Shown piece after piece: positions 1-8,249 of a stretch of 19,394 bases of DNA (position 1 is the first letter of the stretch; each line of letters opens with the position of its first letter). A program made the translations under genes and the position numbers. The stretch is from Methanosphaera sp. (GTDB lineage Archaea > Methanobacteriota > Methanobacteria > Methanobacteriales > Methanobacteriaceae): assembly GCA_017430835.1 (NCBI GenBank), contig JAFRMD010000148.1:1-19394 (forward strand). Reading direction: 5' to 3'. The notes below the pieces were generated by a model, which saw nothing but the letters and a program-made list of their open reading frames with translations, did no database searches and had not been told where the DNA came from.

Positions 1-394
1 ATCAATAGAATTAAGTAAATTTAAAGTAAAAATAGGTTACAATATAAAAAATAAAGGATAATGATGGGATAAAAATTTTAACTTGACTGCCTTGAAAAAA
101 CAGTCTCACAAAATGAACGTTAACTTGACAGCATTGTTTTATGTTATACTTATTTTAATATTTTATTATTAGTTATCATAGTTATCTATTAGAATTAAAA
201 ATATATAATATGTTTAAATAACATAATATAATTTATAATATGTTAATTAGAAGATTATCGTTTAATCATAATTAATTTTTTCAATAATTTATATACTGTT
301 TTTATTTATTTAATTATTGTTAATCTTAATATTAAAACAGATATTTATGCTGAGTATTGCTTAGTATACATATATTATATAGGGCGTGTTAGAT
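1..394. other. AT-rich non-coding region upstream of the flavoprotein gene
   Basis: No convincing reading frame is present on either strand. A TTTATATA box lies at 288-295 and would put a transcription start near 318-320, giving a leader of about 75 bases for the gene at 395; a second AT-rich box at 366-379 sits too close to the start codon to be its promoter. Two near-identical 16-base direct repeats lie at 79-94 and 121-136. The promoter assignment is inference. Confidence 0.5.
79..136. repeat. Direct repeat pair, TAACTTGAC-N-GC-N-TTG
   Basis: The copies TAACTTGACTGCCTTG (79-94) and TAACTTGACAGCATTG (121-136) agree at 14 of 16 bases. They start exactly 42 bases apart, about four helical turns. 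Such spacing suits a regulator bound to one face of the helix, but no protein can be named. The site is about 150-210 bases upstream of the likely flavoprotein promoter, or could serve a gene beyond the left edge. Confidence 0.4.
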
Positions 395-1030
395 ATGAGT
401 AAAAAGATTATTGCAGTTAATGCAGGACCACGTAAAGGTTGGAATACTGATGTTTTAATTGATGAGGCAATTAAAGGTGCAGAATCAGAAGGTGCAACAG
501 TTGAAAAGTTTGATTTATTCAGGTTGGATAAATATACAGGATGTGTTTCTTGCTTTGCATGTAAAAAAGAGCAATTTAAGGCTCATTGTATTGTGAAAGA
601 TGGATTGACTGAAGTTTTAGATGCTATTCGTGAATCTGATGGGTTGATTATTGGTTCACCAAATTATCTTGGAGAATTAACGGCATCATTCCGTGCATTA
701 TATGAAAGGTTAATTTTCCAGAATTTAACATATAATGCCGAGGTACCTTCATGTAATGAAAAATCAATCCCTGTTTTATTGGTTATGACCAGTAATGCTC
801 CGGATACGATGTATACGTCTTTGTTAGATAATTATAAGTCAGTTTTAAGTAATTTTGTAGGACCTACTGAAATATTTATGAGTGGTGACACATTACAAAT
901 TAAGGATTACAGCAAGACCGATTGGCCATGGTTTTTTGATGCTGAAGCAAAATATGAAAGACATGAAAAAATATTTCCAAAGGAAAAAGAAGCCATGTAT
1001 CAGAAAGGTAAAGAACTTGTTAATAAATAA
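395..1030 (+). CDS. Iron-sulfur flavoprotein-like NAD(P)H:FMN reductase family protein
   Basis: This 211-residue protein has the flavodoxin-like fold of the NADPH-dependent FMN reductase family. Visible marks are the N-terminal beta strand and loop (IIAVNAGPRKGWNT, residues 5-18), which binds the FMN phosphate, and SPNYLGELTASFRALYERL in the middle, matching the family's SPxYxGxxSxxxKxxxDR region. A tight cysteine group, C50, C53, C56 and C65, resembles the CX2CX2CX4-7C motif of methanogen iron-sulfur flavoproteins (Isf), although the last gap is eight. Those proteins pass electrons from ferredoxin to O2 or peroxide. I chose ATG 395 over GTG 386 because AGGGCG (381-386) is spaced correctly for 395 and overlaps 386. 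Physiological partner unknown. Confidence 0.8.
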   Translation: MSKKIIAVNAGPRKGWNTDVLIDEAIKGAESEGATVEKFDLFRLDKYTGCVSCFACKKEQFKAHCIVKDGLTEVLDAIRESDGLIIGSPNYLGELTASFRALYERLIFQNLTYNAEVPSCNEKSIPVLLVMTSNAPDTMYTSLLDNYKSVLSNFVGPTEIFMSGDTLQIKDYSKTDWPWFFDAEAKYERHEKIFPKEKEAMYQKGKELVNK

Positions 1031-1065
1031 TCTGAATATTTAAACTATTACGTTATATGAGGTGG

Positions 1066-1100
1066 ATTCTAATAAAAAGAATTTTTTCCTTTTTTTATTG
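1066..1100 (+). terminator. Probable terminator of the flavoprotein gene
   Basis: A short stem (ATTCT 1066-1070 with AGAAT 1078-1082) is followed by T-runs at 1082-1087 and 1091-1097. T-rich tracts alone can end transcription in archaea, so the stem may not matter. Confidence 0.4.
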
Positions 1101-1137
1101 GCATTTGTAACATTCTATAATTCTTTTTTTGCAAAAA

Positions 1138-1156
1138 GAGTGTTGGCATAAATTAT
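1138..1156 (+). repeat. IS left terminal inverted repeat
   Basis: GAGTGTTGGCATAAATTAT is the exact reverse complement of 2901-2919 at the other end of the element. It lies just past the 3' end of the transposase gene, whose stop is at 1163. Confidence 0.85.
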
Positions 1157-1162
1157 GATTTT

Positions 1163-2712
1163 TCACTCTTCAGTAATACTTTTTGATTCTTTTAGTTCAA
1201 CTAGCTTAAATTTAATATCATCAAATTCTTGTGAAATTTCTAGCATGTAATCATCTATATGATATTTTACTATGTTTTTGAAGTTTATTGTTTCATCTGC
1301 TTTTAATATTTTATTGAATATTACTCGTAGGTTGTATGCTACTGTTTTTAGTGTTACTTTATTTTCTTTGTCTTCTGTTGTTCTGCTTATTATCTTATTA
1401 ATGTCATATTGTTCTTTAAGTGTTCCATTTGGTGGTTCACTAGTATGTCCTCTTTGTTTGTATTCTTTCTGGTATTTTTCTGTGTTCATCTTGTATTTCA
1501 TTTTGATACTTAGTTCTGATCCTCGTTCTTGAATTACTCTGTGTGTTGTAGATTTAGATAAGCATTGTTCCTTGTATTTACAGTTTTTACAAGCTTTGTA
1601 ATTGTAATATGATTTACTGGTATTTTTGTACCTTTTTCATCTTTGGATTCTTCATATATCGTGGATTTATGTTCTAATATTGCACCTGATGGACATTTAA
1701 ATGTATTATTATCAAAATCACATGTAAAATTGTCTTTATGGAATAGATTGTCTGGTATTTTTCCTTGATTTGCCCTGTTTTGTTGTTGATCTGGTATTAT
1801 TCCATCATATCCCTCTTTTTCCAGGTATTGTAGTGTGGATTCTTGTTTATATATTGTATCGGCACTAACTTTGTTAAGTTTAACTGGTAAGTTCTCTACT
1901 GCTTTATCCATAGTTGGAGGTAACTCATGATGGTCTGATGGATTTTGTGATATGTGTACAGCACATATTAACTTTGATTGTGTGTCTGTTACTAATTGCA
2001 TGTTGTATGAAGGCTCTTTATAACCTTTTTTAGTATGCATACTTCGTTAATCAATATCGAATGCAGGAATATTTTCTTTACCTGTTTTATTCATAGCACT
2101 AATCATTTTATTCAATAACTCCAATTTACGTTCAATAGTCATTACAGTATTAAAATAGAAATTTTTAGCAGGACGACGAAGATCATCAATAGCTTCTTCA
2201 TCGGGAGAGTCAGATAATAATAGTTCCATTAATTTTAAAGCATCTTCATAATGTATAACATTAAATGGTGAATTAGTGGCCTTAATAATAGTACCATCCA
2301 CACAAACATAATCAAAATCAGTTAAACCAAGAGAATAAGCTAAATTAAGAGTAGCAGCCATCAATTGTTTGAAAATATTACCATATTCCTGTATAAATTT
2401 ACGTAAAACTCTACCAGAAGGCTTTAAATCTCCACTAACATAACGAAATTTCTGATGATACTGGGCCATTTCAGCCAATTCATCAGTTCCATCAATATGA
2501 CGTAAAGCACCATAAATAAGAAGAGCTATCATATATTCTGGAGGATTTATAGGTCTTCCACGCTCTTTAACATCCACAAATTCATAAATCATATCCTTAT
2601 TAGACAACACAAAATAAGTTACCAAAAACACGATATTATCACTTGGAATATCATCATCTAAACAACCAATGTACCATTCACTCTGTTTCAAATCCACAAC
2701 TTTAACACCCAT
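1163..2712 (-). pseudogene. IS1182-family transposase, broken (one in-frame stop, one frameshift)
   Basis: Three fragments together form a roughly 515-residue DDE transposase. The 2712-2047 part holds the N-terminal DUF772-like domain and the first catalytic Asp (YVCVDGTIIKATNSPF). TAA at 2047-2049 interrupts it in frame; the frame resumes as RSMHTKKGYKEPSYNMQ from 2046, and the next part (to 1534) has the second Asp (SADTIY). Near 1615-1640 the frame shifts: in the other frame 1614-1502 reads CKNCKYKEQC, the family's cysteine cluster, and joins the C-terminal part (1501-1163) with SEPPNGTLKEQ, likely holding the third acidic residue, and VAYNLRVIF. ATG 2712 follows AGGTG about 8 bases upstream. 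Codon third bases change at the TAA: T/G-rich before, A/C-rich after. Confidence 0.85.
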
Positions 2713-2900
2713 AAATTAACACCTAAAAACTATTTATTCTCTATAATAATATATAATGTTACTAATATATAAATATTATGCTTAATTATTAATTTATATC
2801 ATATAATAACTATAAAACAATGATAAAATTAAAAATTAAGAAAAAATAGATAGTATTCCTGTGAAAATCTCAAAAAAGTATTACTCAAAAAACGGCAAAA

Positions 2901-2919
2901 ATAATTTATGCCAACACTC
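2901..2919 (-). repeat. IS right terminal inverted repeat
   Basis: ATAATTTATGCCAACACTC is the exact reverse complement of the left repeat. About 190 bases separate it from the transposase start; that stretch is AT-rich and should hold the element's promoter. Confidence 0.85.
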
Positions 2920-2977
2920 AATAAATGAAAAAAAAAATATTTTAATGTATCTACTTCTTTTATTTTCATCTTTTTAA

Positions 2978-3481
2978 TTAGTACATAGATACTTTGGAAA
3001 CTCCATCTATCTTTAATAGCAATGGAATGATTCTTCCATCAACTGGTTTGCTGGTAATTATTGTTATGTGTGGAATTTGAGATAAATCGGGATCACTTAC
3101 ATAGGCTTGTCTAATACTTATTTTTTGTTCGGATAGTATTTCTGTTATTTGATTTAATATACCATATTTTTGACCATTGCCTTCTATTTCTATAACACCT
3201 AATCCTAATTCCTCGGAGATATTTGACAATACCGGGCCTGCTGGTTCAATGTTTGTGAATATTCGTTTTAGGTTTTCATCATTCAGTATGTTATCTATTG
3301 TTGCAATTACTACTCTTCTGTCTGTACCAATTGATTTTGCTAATGATGATATGTTGATTTCTACATCATGGCAGTATATTTTCTTGTTTTCGCCTATTCT
3401 TAATCCAAGTTTTAATATTTTTTTTATGACTTTTTGTTGTGATGGATATTTGTTAAATTTTTCTATTGTTCTTTTCCACAT
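2978..3481 (-). CDS. trpY: TrpY-type tryptophan operon repressor (HTH plus ACT domain)
   Basis: The protein (167 residues from ATG 3481) has a helix-turn-helix-like segment in the first half (INISSLAKSIGTDRRVVIAT) and a C-terminal ACT domain of about 75 residues (GLGVIEIEGNGQKYGILNQI through to the end). ACT domains bind amino acids. In Methanothermobacter thermautotrophicus, TrpY is encoded divergently from trpEGCFBAD and represses it when tryptophan is present, binding TGTACA-like TRP boxes; the same gene order and a matching site array (3523-3578) are here. Start choice: ATG 3481 has AGGAAG about 8 bases upstream, while ATG 3499 would add MQEENH with a poorly spaced AAGGA. A TATA-like TTTATACA on the minus strand (3550-3543) lies inside the operator, implying autorepression. 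Confidence 0.85.
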   Translation of the reverse strand: MWKRTIEKFNKYPSQQKVIKKILKLGLRIGENKKIYCHDVEINISSLAKSIGTDRRVVIATIDNILNDENLKRIFTNIEPAGPVLSNISEELGLGVIEIEGNGQKYGILNQITEILSEQKISIRQAYVSDPDLSQIPHITIITSKPVDGRIIPLLLKIDGVSKVSMY

Positions 3482-3522
3482 ATGGTTTTCTTCCTGCATT
3501 GTCCTTATTATTTATTATGTTC

Positions 3523-3578
3523 TGTATGAATAAATATTTTAATGTATAAATTTATACACTAAAGCTTTATATAATACA
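3523..3578. promoter_or_regulatory. Putative TrpY operator array between trpY and trpE
   Basis: A perfect 16-bp palindrome, TGTATAAATTTATACA, occupies 3543-3558. Two more half-sites flank it: TGTAT at 3523-3527 and ATACA at 3574-3578. All four are exactly symmetric about position 3550.5, with inner and outer half-sites 20 bp (about two turns) apart. The half-site resembles the TGTACA TRP box known from Methanothermobacter. The centre covers the trpY TATA-like box and the right outer site lies just after the trpE TATA box, so one bound complex could close both promoters. The symmetry is seen; the binding protein is inferred. Confidence 0.65.
3566..3573 (+). promoter_or_regulatory. trp operon TATA box
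   Basis: TTTATATA, preceded by an A-rich BRE-like stretch (AAAGC, 3561-3565), predicts a transcription start near 3593-3597. That leaves a leader of about 15-20 bases before ATG 3612, with AAGGTGAT (3601-3608) in it. Confidence 0.65.
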
Positions 3579-3611
3579 TTGATGATATAATTATATAACA
3601 AAGGTGATAAA

Positions 3612-3638
3612 ATGATACAAAGTGAATGTTTTTGGTGA
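3612..3638 (+). CDS. Possible trp leader peptide or upstream part of trpE ([12 protein letters not shown])
   Basis: ATG 3612 is the best-placed start codon in the operon leader: GGTG at 3603-3606 lies five bases upstream. Its frame codes eight residues, MIQSECFW, then TGA (3636-3638); the final sense codon is TGG, tryptophan (3633-3635). It overlaps the only start available in the trpE frame (GTG 3622). Codons 7-9 read TTT TGG TGA after a T5 run (3629-3633). Skipping one T gives TTT GGT GAA and enters the trpE frame, producing [16 protein letters not shown]. It may be a tryptophan-sensing leader peptide, a programmed +1 frameshift site, or a one-base insertion in trpE. The sequence alone does not decide between these. 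Confidence 0.45.
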   Translation: MIQSECFW

Positions 3639-4995
3639 ATTAAAAAAACTTATAAAAAAACCCAAAACAATACCAATAGAAATTGAAAATCCATTTAAAT
3701 TATTTAAAAACTTATATTACAATTATAAAGATACATTCCTACTGGAATCCATGGAATCAGATAGCGGACTAGCAAGATATTCCATTATCGGATTCAATCC
3801 TGTAGCAAAAATAAAAGCACACAATAATAAAGTAACGATAACAACCGACACAAATACAATAGAATACAAATCAGAAAATCCATTACTTGACTTAAAAGGA
3901 TTGATAAATAATGATTTCAAACAAGAAGGTTTCAGAGGAGGACTATTAGGATACGTATCCTATGAATCAATCAAATATTTTGAAGATGTTCCAACATATG
4001 ACAGTATTTATCCGGACTTTGAATTTGGATTGTTTTTAGATTGTATAGTATACGACAACATAAATAAAACTTGCGAATACACCACATTAGACAAAGACCG
4101 TAGAGAAATAATCTATCAAATTTATAACGAAAAGCATACAAACGGACTGATGGAATACCAATTCTTAGAAGAAGACTTAAAACAAGAGGAATATGAAGAA
4201 AAAATTGTTGAAACCAAAGAACTGATAAATGATGGAGAAATATTCCAAGCCGTAATATCAAATGCAAAGAATTTGGTCATAAAGGGAAGTAAATTACCAT
4301 TATATGAACACTTACGAAAAATAAATCCCTCACCATACATGTACCACATAAAGTTAAGCGAAAGGGAAATAATTGGTTCAAGCCCCGAAATGTTGATGAG
4401 ACTAGAAAATGGTATTGTTGAATCATACCCCATAGCAGGAACAAGACCTAGAGGTTCAACTGAAAAAGAAGATAAACAACTAGAAGAATCATTACTAAAT
4501 GATGAAAAGGAACTGGCAGAACATTTAATGTTAGTTGATCTTGCAAGAAATGATATCGGCAAAATCAGCAAAAGAAGCACTGTAAAAGTTGAAGAATTTT
4601 ATGGAATAAAAAAATTTTCACACGTACAACATATTGTTTCACACGTAACAGGAGAAATCAAAGATAATTTAGATGCAATAGACGCTTTTATTTCACTGTT
4701 TCCCGCAGGAACACTAAGTGGAGCACCTAAGATAAGGGCAATGGAAATAATAAATCAGAAAGAAAAATATGCTCGAGGTCCCTATGGCGGATCAGTAGGA
4801 TACTTCTCATTAAATGGAAATGCTGATTTTGCAATAACAATAAGAACACTAACAACTTATGGTCAAAGAGCTGAAATTCAGGCAGGTGCCGGGATAGTAT
4901 ATGATTCAGTTCCAAAATCAGAATATGAAGAATGCAGGAAAAAACGACAGGCATTGGTACAGGCCGTAAAAGAATCAGGAATTGAGGTGGAATAA
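3622..4995 (+). CDS. trpE: Anthranilate synthase component I
   Basis: TrpE (457 residues as read from GTG 3622) turns chorismate plus ammonia from TrpG into anthranilate and pyruvate, the first committed step to tryptophan. Visible marks are the N-terminal LLESMES (40-46), where tryptophan binds for feedback inhibition, NPSPYMYH (235-242), IAGTRPRG (271-278), [11 protein letters not shown] (306-316), [11 protein letters not shown] (360-370) and [12 protein letters not shown] near 420. The length is usual. The start is odd: GTG 3622 is the only start codon in this frame (a TGA lies at 3613-3615), yet the ribosome site AAGGTGAT is about 15 bases away and fits ATG 3612 in another frame. The stop TAA shares its last base with trpG's ATG. 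Confidence 0.93.
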   Translation: MNVFGELKKLIKKPKTIPIEIENPFKLFKNLYYNYKDTFLLESMESDSGLARYSIIGFNPVAKIKAHNNKVTITTDTNTIEYKSENPLLDLKGLINNDFKQEGFRGGLLGYVSYESIKYFEDVPTYDSIYPDFEFGLFLDCIVYDNINKTCEYTTLDKDRREIIYQIYNEKHTNGLMEYQFLEEDLKQEEYEEKIVETKELINDGEIFQAVISNAKNLVIKGSKLPLYEHLRKINPSPYMYHIKLSEREIIGSSPEMLMRLENGIVESYPIAGTRPRGSTEKEDKQLEESLLNDEKELAEHLMLVDLARNDIGKISKRSTVKVEEFYGIKKFSHVQHIVSHVTGEIKDNLDAIDAFISLFPAGTLSGAPKIRAMEIINQKEKYARGPYGGSVGYFSLNGNADFAITIRTLTTYGQRAEIQAGAGIVYDSVPKSEYEECRKKRQALVQAVKESGIEVE

Positions 4996-5561
4996 TGATA
5001 CTAATAATAGACAATTATGATTCCTTCACATACAACCTCTACCAACTAGCCATAAAATATACAGATGACATCAAAGTTGTAAGAAATGATAAAACTGGCA
5101 TAGAAGAAATCATGAAAATGAGTCCAACGCATATAATTATTTCACCCGGACCTGGAAATCCTACAAATCAAAGAGACTTCGGTATTTGCTCAAAAGTAAT
5201 CACAAATTTTAAAGAAACTCCACTACTAGGAGTATGTCTTGGTCATCAGGGAATCTTTACAGAATATGGTGGAAAAATAAAAAATCACCTGCCAGTTCAT
5301 GGAAAGAAAGATTGCATTCAGCATGAAGAATCACGATTATTTGAAGGCATTCCTGAAAAATTTGAGATAATCCGTTACCATTCTTTAATATGTGATGAAA
5401 AAACGATTCCTGAAGAGATTAAAGTAACCAGTTATACTCAAGATAATATAATAATGTCAATAGAACATGAAAAATATCCAACTTTTGGAATACAATTTCA
5501 TCCTGAATCAATAGGAAGTACATATGGTGATGTTCTAATGAAAAATTTCTTAGAAATTTAA
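4995..5561 (+). CDS. trpG: Anthranilate synthase component II (glutamine amidotransferase)
   Basis: TrpG (188 residues) hydrolyses glutamine and hands ammonia to TrpE. It is a class I amidotransferase: DNYDSFTYNL at the N-terminus, oxyanion loop SPGPGNP (50-56), nucleophile C81 in GVCLGHQ, and H169 and E171 in FHPES. Start ATG 4995 overlaps the trpE stop by one base and has GAGGTGG (4984-4990) upstream, so the two subunits are translationally coupled. It is a stand-alone subunit, not fused to TrpD as in some bacteria. Codon third bases move from A/C-rich towards T-rich in its second half. Confidence 0.95.
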   Translation: MILIIDNYDSFTYNLYQLAIKYTDDIKVVRNDKTGIEEIMKMSPTHIIISPGPGNPTNQRDFGICSKVITNFKETPLLGVCLGHQGIFTEYGGKIKNHLPVHGKKDCIQHEESRLFEGIPEKFEIIRYHSLICDEKTIPEEIKVTSYTQDNIIMSIEHEKYPTFGIQFHPESIGSTYGDVLMKNFLEI

Positions 5562-5573
5562 GGTTGGATAAAC

Positions 5574-6368
5574 ATGACAGTTATTGATGAAATTATTAAA
5601 AATAAAAGAATTTCAGTTAATAAAGCTAAAGAAAAAAAATCCATAAGTCTAATAAGAAAAGAAGCAGAAGATTTTTCTTCTACAAAAAATAAGTATTATA
5701 GATTTCAGGAAAAATTACGAAACAAGGAATACACTAATCTTATTGCAGAATACAAACCTGCAAGTCCATCACAAGGGAACATAAGCAAATTAAAAGTTGA
5801 AGCTGTTGTATCAATATATGATAAATATCCTGTTGATATGATTTCAGTACTCACGGAGGAATCATATTTTAAAAGCAATTTGGAAAACCTAAAAAAAGCG
5901 GAGCTCTTGACTGAAAAAGCTTTATTAAGAAAAGACTTTGTTATTGATGAATACATGATATATGAAGCAGCAACAACTAATGCTAGCTGTATCCTACTTA
6001 TTGAAGGCATATGTCCAGACATGGAAAAATATTTGAATATAACTATGGATTTAGGACTAGATGCTATTGTTGAATGTCATTCCAAAAGAGATTTAGAAAA
6101 TGTTGTTGATTATGACCCGAAAATTATTGGAATAAACAATAGAAACTTATCAAATTTCACAATTAATTTAGATACTACCAGAGAATTAAGAGAATATGTT
6201 CCAAATTATCTAATTTCTGAAAGTGGAGTTAAAAGTGTAAGTGATGCCAGATTATTACGAGATTATGGAGCTGACGGAGTACTTATCGGTACAAGTATAC
6301 TAAAAAATAAGGATGAAGAAAAAATTGGAGACTATATTAAAGAACTTAAAAATTCACTAAAAAAATAA
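5574..6368 (+). CDS. trpC: Indole-3-glycerol-phosphate synthase
   Basis: TrpC (264 residues) closes the indole ring, converting carboxyphenylaminodeoxyribulose phosphate to indole-3-glycerol phosphate with loss of CO2 and water. It is a TIM barrel with the family residues in order: K61 in AEYKPASPSQG, SVLTEESYF (91-99), K120 in LLRKDF, E143 in LLIEG, E167 in IVECH, INNRNL (187-192), SESGV (215-219) and the phosphate loop GADGVLIGTS (232-241). It follows trpG by 12 bases with AAGGTTGGA as ribosome site. It is not fused to TrpF, unlike in enterobacteria. Confidence 0.95.
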   Translation: MTVIDEIIKNKRISVNKAKEKKSISLIRKEAEDFSSTKNKYYRFQEKLRNKEYTNLIAEYKPASPSQGNISKLKVEAVVSIYDKYPVDMISVLTEESYFKSNLENLKKAELLTEKALLRKDFVIDEYMIYEAATTNASCILLIEGICPDMEKYLNITMDLGLDAIVECHSKRDLENVVDYDPKIIGINNRNLSNFTINLDTTRELREYVPNYLISESGVKSVSDARLLRDYGADGVLIGTSILKNKDEEKIGDYIKELKNSLKK

Positions 6369-6382
6369 GGGAGGTATTGATA

Positions 6383-7063
6383 ATGACCATTAAAATAAAA
6401 GTATGTGGAATAACCAACATGGAAGAAATGAAAGCTATTGAAAAATTAAATGTAGACCGCATAGGATTTATTAATATTGAAAGATCAAAAAGAAATGTTT
6501 CATTAGATGTTATAAAAAATTTTGAAGAAAAATTATTAAACAAAAGGGTCAGTACATTAGTTATTGAACCAAACAATGCTTATGAAACAATTTTAAAAAC
6601 AAATGCTACGGGAATTTTTAATTTACAGTTACATTCACTGAATGATTTTGATATTCGATATATAAAATGGTTTAATCAATACCATAATTGTGAAAAAATT
6701 AACATTAGCAAAGTTATAGGCTTAACAGACAGAATTAATACGAAAAAGATTAATGAAATAGAAAAGTACTGTTTATATTCTGATAATATTTTATTTGATT
6801 ATGTTAAAGATGGAAAAACTGGTGGAACCAACACACAAATACCTATTGAAACAGCAGTAAAGGCAGCACAGATCATGAAGAGTAAATGTCCTAAGACTGA
6901 AGTAACATTAGCTGGCGGACTGAATTTAGATTATTTAGAGAATATTAAGGAAAAATTATGTTATTTTGATAGAATTGATTTGAATAGTGGAGTTGAAGAA
7001 GAACCGGGAAGAAAGAATTTGAAGAAAATTAAGGAAATTATTAAATTGGTTAACGAAACGTGA
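6383..7063 (+). CDS. trpF: Phosphoribosylanthranilate isomerase
   Basis: TrpF (226 residues) performs the Amadori rearrangement of phosphoribosylanthranilate. The catalytic Cys is in KVCGITN near the start and the catalytic Asp in [20 protein letters not shown] and [11 protein letters not shown] provide the phosphate-binding and C-terminal loops. Some usual segments are altered: the strand after the first helix reads [13 protein letters not shown] rather than GFxFxPxSPRxV, and QLHS replaces QLHG. The protein is therefore divergent but keeps its catalytic residues. I chose ATG 6383 over TTG 6377 because GGGAGGT (6369-6375) is seven bases before 6383. Confidence 0.9.
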   Translation: MTIKIKVCGITNMEEMKAIEKLNVDRIGFINIERSKRNVSLDVIKNFEEKLLNKRVSTLVIEPNNAYETILKTNATGIFNLQLHSLNDFDIRYIKWFNQYHNCEKINISKVIGLTDRINTKKINEIEKYCLYSDNILFDYVKDGKTGGTNTQIPIETAVKAAQIMKSKCPKTEVTLAGGLNLDYLENIKEKLCYFDRIDLNSGVEEEPGRKNLKKIKEIIKLVNET

Positions 7064-7067
7064 TATT

Positions 7068-8249
7068 ATGAAGTATGATGGAAAATTTGGGAAATACGGT
7101 GGAATGTATGCTCCGGAATTATTAGTTCCTGCAATTGAAGAACTTGAAGAAGCATTCTACAAATATAAAGATGATGAAAAATTTATAAAAGAATTAGAAT
7201 TTTATTTGAAGGAATTTGCTGGTAGGCCAACTGGTCTGTATTATGCGGAAAACCTATCAAATAAGCTTGGATGTAAAATTTATCTGAAACGTGAAGACAT
7301 GTTACATACGGGAGCTCATAAAATTAATAATGCAATCGGACAAGGATTGCTAGCAAAATATATGGGAAAAACCAAACTCATCGCAGAAACTGGTGCGGGT
7401 CAACATGGAATTGCTACGGCAGTTATTGGTGCGAAACTTGGAATGGATGTTAAAGTATTTATGGGTTCAACTGATGTGGAGAGACAGAAACTTAACGTGT
7501 TCAGAATGGAATTGTCTGGAGCGGAAGTTGTTCCTGTAGATATGGGATCTAAAACATTGAAAGATTCAATCAATGAAGCGTTCAGGTACTGGATTTCTAA
7601 TCTGGACACTACCCATTATCTTATTGGTACTACAATGGGACCACACCCATATCCTACAATGGTTAAGTACTTCCAAAGTGTTATTGGAAAAGAAGCAAGA
7701 GAACAGATTATTAAGCTTGAAGGAAAATTGCCTGACACAATTATAGCCTGCGTAGGTGGGGGAAGTAATGCAATGGGAATTTTCAGTGGATTTGTAGATG
7801 ATAAAGGAGTAGATCTCATAGGTGTAGAAGCTGGTGGAGACGGTATTGAAAGTGATGAGCATGGTGCAACACTTAGCAGAGGAACGGAAGGAATACTTCA
7901 TGGTTCATTATCCATCATTTTACAAAATGAGGAAGGACAGATTAATGATACCAGTAGCGTATCTGCTGGGTTAGATTATCCAGGTGTTGGTCCTGAACAT
8001 GCATATTTAAAAAGCATTAACAGAGCAAAATATGTTCCAATAACGAATGATGAAGCTTTAGAAGCTTTTAAATTATTGTGTGAAACTGAAGGTATTATTC
8101 CTGCATTGGAAAGTTCCCATGCAGTTGCATATGCAGTTAAATATGCCGAAAAAGAAGAGAATAAAGGTAAATGTATTATTGTTAACTTATCTGGAAGAGG
8201 AGATAAGGATATGTTTACTGTAGCTAGAGAGTTAGGGGTGGAAGTATGA
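7068..8249 (+). CDS. trpB: Tryptophan synthase beta chain (TrpB1 type)
   Basis: TrpB (393 residues) condenses indole with serine using pyridoxal phosphate. K85 in HTGAHKINN forms the Schiff base, E107 in AETGAGQHG is the catalytic acid, GGGSNAMG binds the cofactor phosphate, and SGRGDKD closes the C-terminus. [14 protein letters not shown] at the N-terminus and the length are those of the TrpB1 group that pairs with TrpA, not the longer TrpB2. It starts four bases after the trpF stop and overlaps trpA by four bases (ATGA, 8246-8249), consistent with equal production of the two subunits. Confidence 0.97.
   Translation: MKYDGKFGKYGGMYAPELLVPAIEELEEAFYKYKDDEKFIKELEFYLKEFAGRPTGLYYAENLSNKLGCKIYLKREDMLHTGAHKINNAIGQGLLAKYMGKTKLIAETGAGQHGIATAVIGAKLGMDVKVFMGSTDVERQKLNVFRMELSGAEVVPVDMGSKTLKDSINEAFRYWISNLDTTHYLIGTTMGPHPYPTMVKYFQSVIGKEAREQIIKLEGKLPDTIIACVGGGSNAMGIFSGFVDDKGVDLIGVEAGGDGIESDEHGATLSRGTEGILHGSLSIILQNEEGQINDTSSVSAGLDYPGVGPEHAYLKSINRAKYVPITNDEALEAFKLLCETEGIIPALESSHAVAYAVKYAEKEENKGKCIIVNLSGRGDKDMFTVARELGVEV

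Larger units (their letters stand above)
1138..2919 (-). mobile_element. IS1182-type insertion sequence with defective transposase
   Basis: The element is 1,782 bp between perfect 19-bp terminal inverted repeats (1138-1156 and 2901-2919). Similarity continues imperfectly inward: GTAATACTTTTT occurs on the left near 1172-1183 and its complement on the right near 2872-2884. Inside is one transposase gene on the minus strand, broken by a stop and a frameshift, so this copy is probably not self-mobile. It sits between the flavoprotein gene and trpY and does not interrupt a recognisable gene. Flanking bases are A/T-rich and give no clear target duplication (at most AA). The family call rests on the transposase layout, not on a search. 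Confidence 0.75.

Noticed and set aside
1272..1532. Open frame on the plus strand coding a hydrophobic 86-residue protein
   Set aside because: It is the complement of the transposase C-terminal coding region, with no ribosome site; the hydrophobicity comes from T-rich antisense DNA.
1130..2930. Target site duplication of the IS1182-type element
   Set aside because: Flanks are GCAAAAA and AATAAAT; only AA is shared, which is meaningless in such DNA.
3481..3499. trpY start at ATG 3499 (adds MQEENH)
   Set aside because: AAGGA is only about three bases from ATG 3499, while ATG 3481 has AGGAAG at normal distance; kept as an alternative only.
4122..4580. 152-residue minus-strand open frame inside trpE
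   Set aside because: Antisense shadow of a well-conserved gene; low-complexity Ser/Phe/Leu composition and no family marks. The same holds for the other frames opposite trp genes and tyrA.
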